A stretch of DNA of 64,000 nt from Fusobacterium ulcerans ATCC 49185 (GCF_900683735.1 NZ_LR215979.1:3775420-3839419); one strand, 5' to 3'. Positions 1 to 7,865 are shown, counted from the stretch's first letter. Numbers and translations: made by a program. The notes: generated by a model from the sequence alone, not told the origin.

Positions 1-593
1 AAACAATGGATAAAGTAGGAGGAAATGTAACAGGAACAACTGATGCAACTCCTATGGAAAAACAATTAGGGCTATTTCAAAAAATTAATCCTAAAATTAA
101 AAAAGTTGGAATAATATATAATACAAGTGAGTCAAACTCAGAAATACAAGTAGCCAATGCAAAAGAAATAGGAGCAAAGTTAGGGCTTGAAATAAGAGCT
201 GTTGGAGTAAATAATATTAATGATATACCTCAGGCTGTAAATTCTATGATATCTAAAGTAGATGGATTCTATACTATCACAGATAATATAGTTGCTTCTG
301 CTATAAATCTTATTTCTATGGCAGCTAATGAAAGAGGAATGGTAACAGTTGGAGCAGAGGAAGCTCATGTAAATGGTGGAATACTTTTAACAGATGGACT
401 TAGTTACTATGAATTAGGAAGACAAACTGGTCGTATGGCTAAAGAAATACTTGTTGATGGAAAGAAACCAGAAGATATGCCAGTGGAAACATTAGCTAAC
501 ACTACTAAAGTAGTAAATGAAAAAACAATGAAAAATCTTAAATTAAATAAAGAGCTTCCAGTTTTTGAAGGAGCAGAATTTATAGAACAATAG
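1..593 (+). CDS. ABC transporter substrate-binding protein (3' part)
   Basis: This is the C-terminal part of a periplasmic binding protein; the reading frame is open to the left edge, so the true start lies outside the window. About 196 residues are visible, against roughly 320 for the family. The text resembles the TrpX/YtmM-like family (ABC_sub_bind), with an NVTGTTD stretch, a two-lobe alternating pattern and a C-terminal segment typical of these lipoproteins. A permease and an ATPase follow within 16 bp and by overlap, so the three form one importer. Members of the family have been linked to aromatic amino acids or other small organic solutes; the substrate here is unknown. Confidence 0.85.
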   Translation, partial: TMDKVGGNVTGTTDATPMEKQLGLFQKINPKIKKVGIIYNTSESNSEIQVANAKEIGAKLGLEIRAVGVNNINDIPQAVNSMISKVDGFYTITDNIVASAINLISMAANERGMVTVGAEEAHVNGGILLTDGLSYYELGRQTGRMAKEILVDGKKPEDMPVETLANTTKVVNEKTMKNLKLNKELPVFEGAEFIEQ

Positions 594-609
594 GAAAAAG
601 GGGTAAAAA

Positions 610-1500
610 ATGAATTCGTTAATGACTATATCAATAGAACAGGGACTCATATTTGCAGTATTAGCAATGGGAGTATTTATAACATATAAGATTTTGGATT
701 TTCCTGATTTGTCAGTTGAAGGAACATTTCCATTTGGAGCATTTATCTTCGCAAGATTTGCAACTTTAGGTCTTGATCCAATAACAAGTACAATTTTAGC
801 ATTTGTATTTGGATCATTAGCTGGGGTGATAACATATTTTCTGCATATAAAAATGAAAATAGCTCCTATATTAGCTGGAATCCTTACAATGACTATTCTT
901 TATTCTGTAAATTTGAGAATAAATGGAAAAGCTAATATTCCTCTATATAACAGTCCATCTGTTTTCTCATTAGGAAATAAGATAGTAGTTCTTGTGATAA
1001 TAGTCATGATTATAAAAATATTGATGGATATGTTCCTTAAAACAGAAATAGGATATCTTCTTATAGCAACTGGAGATAATGAAACTCTTGTAAAATCTTT
1101 AGGTGTGAGTTGTGATAAATTTAAACTTTTAGGTCTTATGCTTTCAAATGGACTGGTAGCTGTAAGTGGAGCTCTTATGGGACAAAGGCAGGGATTCGCA
1201 GATATAAATATGGGAACTTCTATAATAGTTTCTGCACTTGCTTCTATAATAATAGGAGATACAATTCTTAAAAAATCAACAAAGTTAAAAGGAACAACAA
1301 GAGCAATACTAGGTTCTATAAGCTATAAAATAATAGGGGGAATAGCAATAGATTTAGGTCTTGCTCCAACAGATTTGAAAGCTATCAGTGCAATAATAGT
1401 GATAATATTTATAGGATATAATAATGCATCATTCTTTAGTTTAAAAAAGAAGGGAGGAGAAGAAAATGCTAAAAATAAAGAACTTGTCAAAGAGCTTTAA
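610..1500 (+). CDS. ABC transporter permease, BPD_transp_2 family
   Basis: A 296-residue hydrophobic protein with about eight predicted membrane segments, of the LivH/RbsC-like permease class used with ABC_sub_bind proteins. It forms the inner-membrane channel of the importer. The start follows a GGGG-type ribosome site and lies 16 bp after the binding-protein stop. The 3' end overlaps the ATPase gene by 35 bp, which suggests translational coupling. The charged C-terminal tail (KKKGGEE) is encoded by the same bases that carry the next gene's ribosome site. Confidence 0.88.
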   Translation: MNSLMTISIEQGLIFAVLAMGVFITYKILDFPDLSVEGTFPFGAFIFARFATLGLDPITSTILAFVFGSLAGVITYFLHIKMKIAPILAGILTMTILYSVNLRINGKANIPLYNSPSVFSLGNKIVVLVIIVMIIKILMDMFLKTEIGYLLIATGDNETLVKSLGVSCDKFKLLGLMLSNGLVAVSGALMGQRQGFADINMGTSIIVSALASIIIGDTILKKSTKLKGTTRAILGSISYKIIGGIAIDLGLAPTDLKAISAIIVIIFIGYNNASFFSLKKKGGEENAKNKELVKEL

Positions 1501-2242
1501 TGGTGGAACTGAAAATGAATTAAATATATTTGAAAATTTTAATCTTAATATAGAAGAAAGTGAGTTTGTAGCAATATTAGGATCAAATGGATGTGGAAAG
1601 AGTACTCTTTTTAACCTTATAAGCGGTTCATTGAGGGAGGATGCTGGAAGTATAACTCTTGATGAAACATCAATAAATAATTTAAAAGAGGAAGAGAGAG
1701 CATGGGGGATAGGAAAAGTTCATCAAGATCCATCTAAGGGAGTATCTCCTTCTCTTACTATATTAGAAAATCTTTCTCTGGCAGATAAAAAATGTGAAAA
1801 GTTCTCTTTGAGAAATCTTATAAAAAAAGATAAAATAAAAAGATTTGTAGAGATTTTAAAAGAAGTGGATTTAGGACTTGAAAATAAACTGGATACTCAG
1901 GTAAAATTTCTTTCAGGAGGACAAAGACAGGCTCTATCTCTTATTATGGCAACTCTTAAGAAGCCAAAACTTCTCCTTTTAGATGAGCATACAGCAGCTC
2001 TTGATCCTAAGACATCAAAGGTAATAATGGAAAAGACAAAACAGCTTATTGATAAGCAGCATATTACAGCTATGATGATATCTCATAATTTAAGAAATGC
2101 AGTGCAGTATGCTGACAGAATAATTATGTTGGATAAAGGAAGAGTTATCCTTGATGTAGAGAGTAAGAAGATAACTGAATCAGAACTTGCTAAAATATAC
2201 AATTCTAAGATAGAAAAAGAACAAATGAGGGCAGCAGGATAA
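1466..2242 (+). CDS. ABC transporter ATP-binding protein
   Basis: The 258-residue nucleotide-binding subunit that powers the importer. Walker A is GSNGCGKS at residues 39-46, the signature LSGGQRQ starts near 149, Walker B LLLLDE lies around 169-174, and the switch histidine is in the MISHN segment. The start is chosen for the GGGAGGAG site at about 1452-1459, although it lies inside the permease gene. It is the last gene of the operon: a strong hairpin terminator follows within 20 bp. No inhibitory or regulatory C-terminal domain is seen. Confidence 0.93.
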   Translation: MLKIKNLSKSFNGGTENELNIFENFNLNIEESEFVAILGSNGCGKSTLFNLISGSLREDAGSITLDETSINNLKEEERAWGIGKVHQDPSKGVSPSLTILENLSLADKKCEKFSLRNLIKKDKIKRFVEILKEVDLGLENKLDTQVKFLSGGQRQALSLIMATLKKPKLLLLDEHTAALDPKTSKVIMEKTKQLIDKQHITAMMISHNLRNAVQYADRIIMLDKGRVILDVESKKITESELAKIYNSKIEKEQMRAAG

Positions 2243-2256
2243 AATAAAATTAAGTT

Positions 2257-2308
2257 TTAGAGTTTTTAAGTTAGGAGGATCCTAATGAAAAAATTCTAAG
2301 ACTTTTTT
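2257..2308 (+). terminator. Rho-independent terminator of the ABC operon
   Basis: A 20-bp imperfect stem (2257-2276 pairing with 2280-2299, loop GGA) is followed by a T6 run at 2303-2308. The stem contains an apparent AGGAGG plus ATG and a four-residue reading frame, which I read as part of the hairpin rather than a gene. Confidence 0.75.
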
Positions 2309-2311
2309 ATT

Positions 2312-2384
2312 TGGAAAAATATTTTTATATCTTGACAAGTGTTTGATACTGATTGACAAAAAACAATGGAAGTAGTATTATAAT
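2312..2384 (+). promoter_or_regulatory. Promoter with upstream A/T element, for the Mrp-like gene
   Basis: TTGACA at 2353-2358 is spaced 17 bp from TATTAT at 2376-2381 (TATAAT also at 2379-2384). A second TTGACA lies at 2332-2337. Upstream, 2312-2329 (TGGAAAAATATTTTTATA) fits an UP-element pattern and recurs exactly at 60689-60706, also just upstream of a TTGACA box. Confidence 0.6.
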
Positions 2385-2420
2385 AGGTAGTTTGATAGAA
2401 AAATTTAGGGAGGGAATCAA

Positions 2421-3242
2421 ATGTCAGATTGTAATACTTGTCCATCAGGAAGTAGTTGTACAAAAGATAAAGAGAGCTGTGGAATAGTAAATAATCCACA
2501 TAATAACATAAAAAAAGTAATTGGAGTAATGAGTGGAAAAGGTGGAGTTGGAAAATCAACAGTAACAACTTTATTTGCAAAAGAACTGAGTAAATTGGGA
2601 TACAAAGTTGGAATAATGGATGCAGATATAACTGGACCAAGCATTCCAAGATTAATGGGAATGAAAGATGAAAAAGCTATGGGAGATGGAGAAAATATAT
2701 ATCCTGTAGTGTCTAAAGAAGGAATAAAAGTTATTTCTCTTAATTTGTTGATAGATGATGAAAATGAACCAGTAATCTGGAGAGGACCTGTAGTAGGTGG
2801 AGCTGTAAAACAGTTCTGGGAAGATGTAATCTGGGGAGATCTTGACTTCTTACTAATAGATATGCCTCCAGGAACAGGAGATGTAGCTTTGACAGTTATG
2901 CAGTCTACACCAGTTAATGGAGTAGTAATGGTATCTGTTCCTCAGGATATGGTATCTATGATAGTTGCAAAAGCTGTAAATATGACTAAGAAAATGAATA
3001 TACCTGTATTAGGTGTAGTAGAAAATATGAGTTATATAATTTGCCCAGGATGTGAAACTAAAATAAGCTTTAATGAGGAAAATGGAACTAATGATTTCTT
3101 AAATGAAATGGGGCTTACTCTACTGGGAGAGCTTCCTATGACTAGAGGAATAGCTGGATTAACAAAGGGAAAAGAAGAGGGAATAGGAGAATTATTCACA
3201 CCTATTGCTGTAAATATTGTTAAAGAAATTGAAAAATTATAA
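2421..3242 (+). CDS. Mrp/Nbp35-type Fe-S cluster carrier ATPase
   Basis: A 273-residue deviant Walker A P-loop ATPase (GKGGVGKST at residues 39-47) with the DADITGPS and MPPGTGD motifs of the Mrp/ApbC/Nbp35 family. These cytosolic proteins dimerise, hold a labile Fe-S cluster and deliver it to target apoproteins. A CxxC pair (CPGC, residues 208-211) matches the bridging-cluster site. The N-terminal tail carries four extra cysteines (4, 7, 13 and 20), as in eukaryal and archaeal Nbp35 proteins. The start follows a GGGAGGG site. The gene has its own promoter and appears monocistronic. Confidence 0.92.
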   Translation: MSDCNTCPSGSSCTKDKESCGIVNNPHNNIKKVIGVMSGKGGVGKSTVTTLFAKELSKLGYKVGIMDADITGPSIPRLMGMKDEKAMGDGENIYPVVSKEGIKVISLNLLIDDENEPVIWRGPVVGGAVKQFWEDVIWGDLDFLLIDMPPGTGDVALTVMQSTPVNGVVMVSVPQDMVSMIVAKAVNMTKKMNIPVLGVVENMSYIICPGCETKISFNEENGTNDFLNEMGLTLLGELPMTRGIAGLTKGKEEGIGELFTPIAVNIVKEIEKL

Positions 3243-3258
3243 AAAATAATTACTTATA

Positions 3259-3372
3259 AAAAATGAGAATGGCTTATAGAGATAAAAATAATTTTAGAAT
3301 AAGAGAATAGAGAAGTCTTTTTCAACTTCTAAGTTTCTAAAATTTAATCTATTTCTAGCTATTCTCATTTTT
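3259..3372. repeat. Long imperfect inverted repeat (MITE-like or structured RNA)
   Basis: About 114 bp folds into one long hairpin. The ends 3259-3273 and 3358-3372 pair with one mismatch, inner arms pair imperfectly (around 3274-3296 with 3333-3357), and the apex is AGAAGT/ACTTCT. It sits between Mrp and the exported nuclease. With T-rich ends it could terminate transcription in either direction, or be a small palindromic repeat or sRNA. Confidence 0.5.
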
Positions 3373-3545
3373 GTTATTCTTAACATTAAAATAGAATGAA
3401 TTATATTAAAATAAAATAATATTTTCTGATTTTTTAATAATAAAAATAAGAAAACAGTTGAAATTTTAATTCCTAAGTGTTACTATGAAGTTGGATATTG
3501 AATACAAAATATCTTATTAAAAATTTAATAATAAGGGGGTTCGAA

Positions 3546-4403
3546 ATGAAAAAAATATTAGCATTGTTATTTGTAATTTTTTCTGTTGTATCTTTTGCAG
3601 AAACAAAAGTTTTATACAATAAAAAAATAGCCAAAAACAATCCAAAGATGAAAATCATGACTTACAACATTGCAGCAGGGGCGAATAATTTCAAAGTAGA
3701 TTTAAAGGTAACAGCAGAAACAATAAAAAAGGTAAATCCAGATATTATAGCTGTACAAGAGGTGGATAGGAATACTAATCGTAGTGGAAAGATAGATCAA
3801 GCTCAAATTCTTGCAGATCTTACTGGATATAATATGGTATTTGGAAAGACTATAGATCATGATGGTGGGGATTATGGAATAGCAATTTTATCTAAATATC
3901 CTATTTTAAGTCAACAAAGTCTTGTTTTGCCTTCTTTCCCAAATGGAGATACAACAAGTCCTGGGTATGAACAAAGAATAGCTTTAGTTACTCAAATAGA
4001 AGTTCCAGGATTTGAAGTGCCAATAACATTTATTAATACTCACTTAGACTGGCATGAAGATCCAACAGTTCGTTTACAGCAAGTAAGAACTATAAATGAA
4101 ATAACTCTTGATATGAGAGGAATAAAAATATTAGCAGGAGATTTTAATGATACTGTTAATTCAGTAGTAGGAAAAGAAATGGAAAGATATTGGGTATCAG
4201 TGTTTGATGATAAGATAGATCATAGAACATGGCCAGCAGTAAATCCAGAAGTTGCAATCGACCAAATATATTTAAATAAAGCGCAAGTATGGGAAGCACA
4301 AACATATGTACCTAACAAAGAAAATGAAAAAGATGGAATTCAATGGAATAAAGTAAGTGACCATATTCCTGTAATTGTAGAATTAAAATTATTAGAACAA
4401 TAA
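3546..4403 (+). CDS. Exported endonuclease/exonuclease/phosphatase family protein
   Basis: A 285-residue protein with a clear signal peptide (MKKILALLFVIFSVVSFA, cleaved before ET) and a DNase I-like metal-dependent phosphoesterase fold. Motifs in order: TYNIA, AVQEVD (metal-binding Glu), THLDWHED (catalytic His), AGDFND (Asp/Asn pair) and SDHIPV (final Asp-His pair). Possible substrates include nucleic acids, phospholipids or inositol phosphates; the sequence does not decide. The start is placed at the ATG after AAGGGGG, because an in-frame ATG 48 bp upstream would bury the signal peptide. It is monocistronic, with two hairpins downstream. Confidence 0.85.
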   Translation: MKKILALLFVIFSVVSFAETKVLYNKKIAKNNPKMKIMTYNIAAGANNFKVDLKVTAETIKKVNPDIIAVQEVDRNTNRSGKIDQAQILADLTGYNMVFGKTIDHDGGDYGIAILSKYPILSQQSLVLPSFPNGDTTSPGYEQRIALVTQIEVPGFEVPITFINTHLDWHEDPTVRLQQVRTINEITLDMRGIKILAGDFNDTVNSVVGKEMERYWVSVFDDKIDHRTWPAVNPEVAIDQIYLNKAQVWEAQTYVPNKENEKDGIQWNKVSDHIPVIVELKLLEQ

Positions 4404-4425
4404 TTATCTGCAAGTAAAATAAAAT

Positions 4426-4455
4426 GGGTTAGGAGTTACGACCTAGCCCTTTTTT
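4426..4455 (+). terminator. Rho-independent terminator after the exported phosphoesterase
   Basis: GGGTTAGG (4426-4433) pairs with CCTAGCCC (4442-4449) around an 8-nt loop and is followed by T6. Confidence 0.85.
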
Positions 4456-4510
4456 AATTTAGAATAATTATGAATTAAATCCACATAAATAAAAAAATAT
4501 TTTAGTAAAA

Positions 4511-4556
4511 AAATCGTCACCCATGAGGGAAATTCACCTTGTGGGTGATTTTTTTG
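4511..4556. terminator. Second hairpin terminator, possibly bidirectional
   Basis: Arms 4511-4522 and 4541-4552 (TCACCCA / TGGGTGA core) enclose an 18-nt loop. A T-run follows on the plus strand and an A-run precedes it, so it could stop transcription from both sides. Confidence 0.65.
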
Positions 4557-4914
4557 TTATGGCAGATGATTTTTAATAAAAAGATAACTTTAATATTAAA
4601 ATAAATCATAGGATTTTTGAAATTGTGACGAAAATAGCGAATTTTTAAAATAAAAAAAAAAAAAAATCATTAAAAAATGCTTTAAAAATATCAATAAGAT
4701 AAAATTGATTAAGAGAAATATCATAAATAAATATAATATATTTTATTATGTTCTTTATTTTAAGACTTGATTCTGCTATATACAAGAATAGAATGTTATG
4801 CTAATATATGAATCGTAACATTTGCAAAAAGTTTAAAAAATGTAAAAAGATTATAAAAAAGTATTAGTTATAAAAAAATTAGTAGATATTAATATAAACT
4901 TGAAGGAGTGAAAG
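4557..4914 (+). promoter_or_regulatory. AT-rich leader of the replication module with operator-like repeat
   Basis: No gene is visible in these 358 bp. The stretch includes a 15-A tract (4652-4666). A plausible promoter is TTGATT (4769-4774) with TAGAAT (4789-4794), and AATGTTA (4792-4798) and TAACATT (4816-4822) form an inverted repeat overlapping it, as expected of a repressor site. The initiator gene follows with a GAAGGAG ribosome site. Confidence 0.4.
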
Positions 4915-5814
4915 ATGGATAACAAAAGAAGCACAAAGAACCAGCCATTCTGCTGGCAGGAGAAAAAAATACTGCGGTTGTTAAGGTGTCGGTATGAGGG
5001 AAAGGAACATGACAAACTTAGAAATTTGTATTTAACTCTTACAGAAATCTACAGTGATTTTAATGGGAAAGATATCAAATACTACACTCAGACAATAATT
5101 AAATACAGCAGTTTAAGCAAAGAGTGGATACCCAAAGGACTAAAAATATTTGAAAACCTAAAAGTGATACAGCTTGTGGAAGAGAGAAACAAGGGGAAAT
5201 TTAAAGGAAAAAGATTAATATTCACTCCTGAAAATATAGAAGAAATGGAAAAATTTACCAATGAACAAAAAATCAGTGACGAGAATACCATTACTGATAA
5301 AACCGTTCCTGAATTTTTAGAGCCATCAGAAGATAGTCTTTATTTAGAAGATAATAAAAGAATAGAAGATATAAATAATACACACACAGGGGAAGATAAA
5401 AAAGTTCATGATAAACTAAAACAGGAAGAAGAACTTGAAAAAGATAAATTAAGTGATACTCCTATGGAGATACAGGACATATTAAAAAAATACAGAGATT
5501 TAGGACTGCCAGATTTTAAATATCCTCCAGAGAACCATATTATCTTGAGGGTGTATAGAGAGCTAGGAATTGCCAAACTGTATGAAGCACTGACATTGAT
5601 GGCTCAATCTGAATTTGTAAAAAACAATATGAGTATAAATGCAATATTTAAAATTGAAAATCTTAAAAAAGCCCTCAATGGAAATTTTAAAGATAAAGCA
5701 AATAGAACAAAGAATACCTATGAGAACAAGAAAGAGTTTGAAAGACCAGCATATGAGAATACTACAGGGGACTTTATAAAAGACTTGCTCAATGGAGCAA
5801 ATGGAGGAAAATAA
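4915..5814 (+). CDS. Replication initiator-like protein of a mobile element
   Basis: A 299-residue hydrophilic protein. Residues 10-110 look like winged-helix DNA-binding segments (ILRLLRCRYEG to LIFTPENIEEM). A low-complexity acidic linker (about 120-185) follows, then a helical C-terminal domain (about 190-270). This order, followed at once by a DnaC/DnaI-type ATPase, is typical of phage and plasmid replisome organisers that open the origin and recruit the helicase loader. I do not recognise a named family. It could instead be a regulator, but the neighbour argues for replication. Confidence 0.6.
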   Translation: MDNKRSTKNQPFCWQEKKILRLLRCRYEGKEHDKLRNLYLTLTEIYSDFNGKDIKYYTQTIIKYSSLSKEWIPKGLKIFENLKVIQLVEERNKGKFKGKRLIFTPENIEEMEKFTNEQKISDENTITDKTVPEFLEPSEDSLYLEDNKRIEDINNTHTGEDKKVHDKLKQEEELEKDKLSDTPMEIQDILKKYRDLGLPDFKYPPENHIILRVYRELGIAKLYEALTLMAQSEFVKNNMSINAIFKIENLKKALNGNFKDKANRTKNTYENKKEFERPAYENTTGDFIKDLLNGANGGK

Positions 5815-5815
5815 G

Positions 5816-6622
5816 ATGATAAAATGTCAATTTTGTGGGAAAGAGTATATGAAAAATCCATATAAGTATATGGATTCCCTTCCAGAGATTTTTAAAAAGA
5901 ATCTGGAATATATACCAGCCTGTAATTGTCTGGAAGAAAACAAGATAAGGGAGCTGGAAGAACTGGAAAAGAAGAGAGTGCAGGAATGTATGAAAAACAG
6001 GATGAAAAAGTGTAAGGATATTTCTGTGATGGATGAAAAATTCGCAAGAAGCAGATTTGAAAGGGCTGATATGAAAAGTGATTATATGCAGCTGTCAAAA
6101 AGATATGCAGAGAGCTTTATGAGCAAGGACAAAAAAGAGGGAATGCTCCTGTATGGAGGAGTAGGAACAGGAAAGACATTTGCAAGCGCCTGTATAGCTA
6201 ATTACCTCATGGAAAGAGGGAAGACTGTATTGGTAATTAATCTAGGACTGTATTTTAACAAACTGACTATGGAGTGGGGAGAAGCTGAGAAAGTAGTTCT
6301 GGAACAGACAGAGAAATGTGACTTGATGATTATTGATGATTTCGGCAGTGAAAAAGGACTAGATAGAAATCAAACAGGATGGAGGGCTGAAAAGATATAC
6401 AATCTCATTGATGGGAGATACAGAAGCGAGAAGCCTCTTATAATTTCAACAAATTTGAATTTCAGCGCAGATGAGAGAAAATGTGAGTTAAGCGAGAAAT
6501 TCTCTACACAAGGGCAGAACAGGATAAGGGACAGAATAATAGATATGTGTTTTCCAGTAGAAGTAACAGGGAAGAGCAGAAGGGGAATGACCCAGAAGAG
6601 ATTTGCAGAATTTATATCTTAA
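5816..6622 (+). CDS. DnaC/DnaI-like helicase-loader ATPase
   Basis: A 268-residue AAA+ ATPase. The N terminus has an apparent zinc-binding set (C4, C7, C36, C38). Walker A is GGVGTGKT at residues 114-121 and Walker B LMIIDD at about 170-175; the sensor-1 region reads IISTNLN. Such proteins load the replicative helicase on single-stranded DNA. The start is set at the ATG one base after the initiator stop, because a GGAGG site lies 8 bp upstream; an earlier in-frame ATG is possible. It is encoded in one operon with the initiator, probably of phage or plasmid origin. Confidence 0.88.
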   Translation: MIKCQFCGKEYMKNPYKYMDSLPEIFKKNLEYIPACNCLEENKIRELEELEKKRVQECMKNRMKKCKDISVMDEKFARSRFERADMKSDYMQLSKRYAESFMSKDKKEGMLLYGGVGTGKTFASACIANYLMERGKTVLVINLGLYFNKLTMEWGEAEKVVLEQTEKCDLMIIDDFGSEKGLDRNQTGWRAEKIYNLIDGRYRSEKPLIISTNLNFSADERKCELSEKFSTQGQNRIRDRIIDMCFPVEVTGKSRRGMTQKRFAEFIS

Positions 6623-6700
6623 AAAATTCAAGAGGAAAAATGGGAAGAGAGTATACAAAAGAAAAACAAAGGGATATAAACCTAAAAGGAGAAGTGCAAA

Positions 6701-6940
6701 ATGACTAGAGAAGATTATATGTGTCAAAAATTAGGAAGTCTTTCAAATTTTGATAAACTGCTGGTAGAGAAAATGGTGGAGCAACTTGGAGAATGGGCAA
6801 CAATAGAGGAAGCAGCCAAGTATTTTAAAAGACATAAAAATACTATTTATGACAAAGTGGAAGGAGGAGAAGTTCTCAATAGAAGAATTGGAAATAAAAT
6901 TTTAATTTATACAAGGAGCTTGATCTTTTTGATGGAATAA
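6701..6940 (+). CDS. Small excisionase/MerR-like HTH protein
   Basis: A 79-residue protein with a helix-turn-helix of the excisionase (HTH_17) type: WATIEEAAKYFKRHKNTIYD, then a wing segment with RRIGNKILIYT. Proteins like this direct excision or act as small transcription factors in mobile elements. It has an AGGAG site and lies 78 bp after the loader gene. A perfect palindrome sits 14 bp past its stop and may be its binding site. No integrase is visible nearby. Confidence 0.7.
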   Translation: MTREDYMCQKLGSLSNFDKLLVEKMVEQLGEWATIEEAAKYFKRHKNTIYDKVEGGEVLNRRIGNKILIYTRSLIFLME

Positions 6941-6953
6941 TTTTGAGAGCTTC

Positions 6954-6972
6954 ACAATTTGTAACAAATTGT
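6954..6972. promoter_or_regulatory. Perfect 9-bp palindrome, candidate operator
   Basis: ACAATTTGT and ACAAATTGT are separated by one base, and a further GTAACAATT partly repeats the half-site at 6971-6979. It lies between the HTH gene and the next small gene. The GTAACA word also occurs in the operator-like repeat upstream of the initiator gene (about 4815). Confidence 0.4.
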
Positions 6973-7053
6973 AACAATTCGTCACTGGTTAATTGCTGTC
7001 ATCCAGAGTATCATATACCTATGGAAACAACAAAAAACATAGGAGGTAACAAA

Positions 7054-7371
7054 ATGGCATCAGAAGAAAATCAAGTAATTTTAACAGTGGTACAAAAGGA
7101 AATTGTAAAGGTAGAAAATGCAATCAAGAGAGAAAAAGCTATATTGAAAAATATAGACGACATTACAGCAACACTTGAGCATATAGGAGAATTAGTGGAG
7201 GCGGGAACAGCATTCCCAGAAAATTCAGCATATGAATCATATACTGACTGGCAGGAAAGCGCAGAGAAAGAAATCAAGTCTTACAAAACTTCACTGGGAA
7301 CAATAGAGAAGTACAGAAGTTTACTTGCAGCATACAGCTTCTATGTAAAAAATAATACACCAGAAGCATAG
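7054..7371 (+). CDS. Hypothetical coiled-coil protein of the mobile module
   Basis: A 105-residue soluble protein, helical and charged, with heptad-like segments (VQKEIVKVENAIKREKAILKN). The start is the ATG 7 bp after a perfect AGGAGG (7041-7046); an upstream in-frame extension lacks a ribosome site and has phage-operator-like DNA under it. No signal peptide or known domain is seen. It is in the same direction as the replication genes and is probably part of the same element. Function unknown. Confidence 0.6.
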   Translation: MASEENQVILTVVQKEIVKVENAIKREKAILKNIDDITATLEHIGELVEAGTAFPENSAYESYTDWQESAEKEIKSYKTSLGTIEKYRSLLAAYSFYVKNNTPEA

Positions 7372-7404
7372 TAGAAGCTAGGAATCAGGAAAGGAGGAGC
7401 AAGT

Positions 7405-7584
7405 ATAAAAACACTAGTACTTAAATTCTTAAAATACTTTATCTGCAAATGGCTGGGGACTAAAACAGTGGAAAATATCTTGATAACTGCTATGGGAGAA
7501 CTTGTGGAAAGAACTGAAAGCAAGATAGATGACAAGATATACGAAGCTGTATTTGGAAAACTGGAAGGGGAGAAAAGTGAATGA
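7405..7584 (+). CDS. Small 59-residue protein, possible AUA start
   Basis: An open frame encodes KTLVLKFLKYFICKWLG, then an amphipathic and charged tail (ENILITAMGELVERTESKID). A perfect AAGGAGG site (7391-7397) lies 7 bp before an ATA codon, with no ATG, GTG or TTG in a suitable position; the first in-frame ATG (7492) would remove half the protein. Either ATA is used as a rare start or an ATG has mutated. Its stop overlaps the next gene's GTG start. Function unknown. Confidence 0.4.
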   Translation: MKTLVLKFLKYFICKWLGTKTVENILITAMGELVERTESKIDDKIYEAVFGKLEGEKSE

Positions 7585-7822
7585 GAATGGAGAAATATAT
7601 TTCAAGATAGTAACAACCATCATAACATTTCTTCTGGCCTATCACAAATATATCCTTTCACTCTTTGAAAAGAAAGTGGATAAAACAGACTGCGAGAAAG
7701 AAAGAATCTTTGCTGAGAAATTCAGAAAGGAAAATATAAAAACCCTTGCAGATGGAATAAACAGGATAGAAGAGAGAATGACAAGGATAGAGGAGCAGTT
7801 GATAAAACAGAATAGAAGCTGA
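7577..7822 (+). CDS. Small membrane-anchored coiled-coil protein
   Basis: An 81-residue protein starting at GTG after AAGGGGAG, overlapping the preceding frame by 8 bp. It has one N-terminal membrane segment (about residues 8-28, FKIVTTIITFLLAYHKYIL) followed by a charged coiled coil with IEERMTRIEEQ heptads. The build recalls small phage lysis or tail-associated proteins, but no family is recognised. It is the last gene of the module, before a terminator. Confidence 0.55.
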   Translation: MNENGEIYFKIVTTIITFLLAYHKYILSLFEKKVDKTDCEKERIFAEKFRKENIKTLADGINRIEERMTRIEEQLIKQNRS

Positions 7823-7833
7823 AAGAAAAAATA

Positions 7834-7865
7834 AAATGCAGAGAGTAAAATCTCTGTATTTTTTT
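7834..7865 (+). terminator. Rho-independent terminator of the replication module
   Basis: An 11-bp stem (AAATGCAGAGA with TCTCTGTATTT), a 6-nt loop and a T7 run. It closes the 4915-7822 transcription unit. Confidence 0.88.

Noticed and set aside
2285..2299. Four-residue frame MKKF after AGGAGG, resembling a leader peptide
   Set aside because: The ribosome site and start lie inside the stem of a strong terminator hairpin followed by T6, so it is unlikely to be translated.
4652..4666. A15 tract as a phase-variation switch for the initiator gene
   Set aside because: It lies about 250 bp upstream of the gene, outside the candidate promoter, so no effect can be supported.
4915..7822. Complete prophage
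   Set aside because: No integrase, packaging or capsid genes are seen; only a replication-like module.
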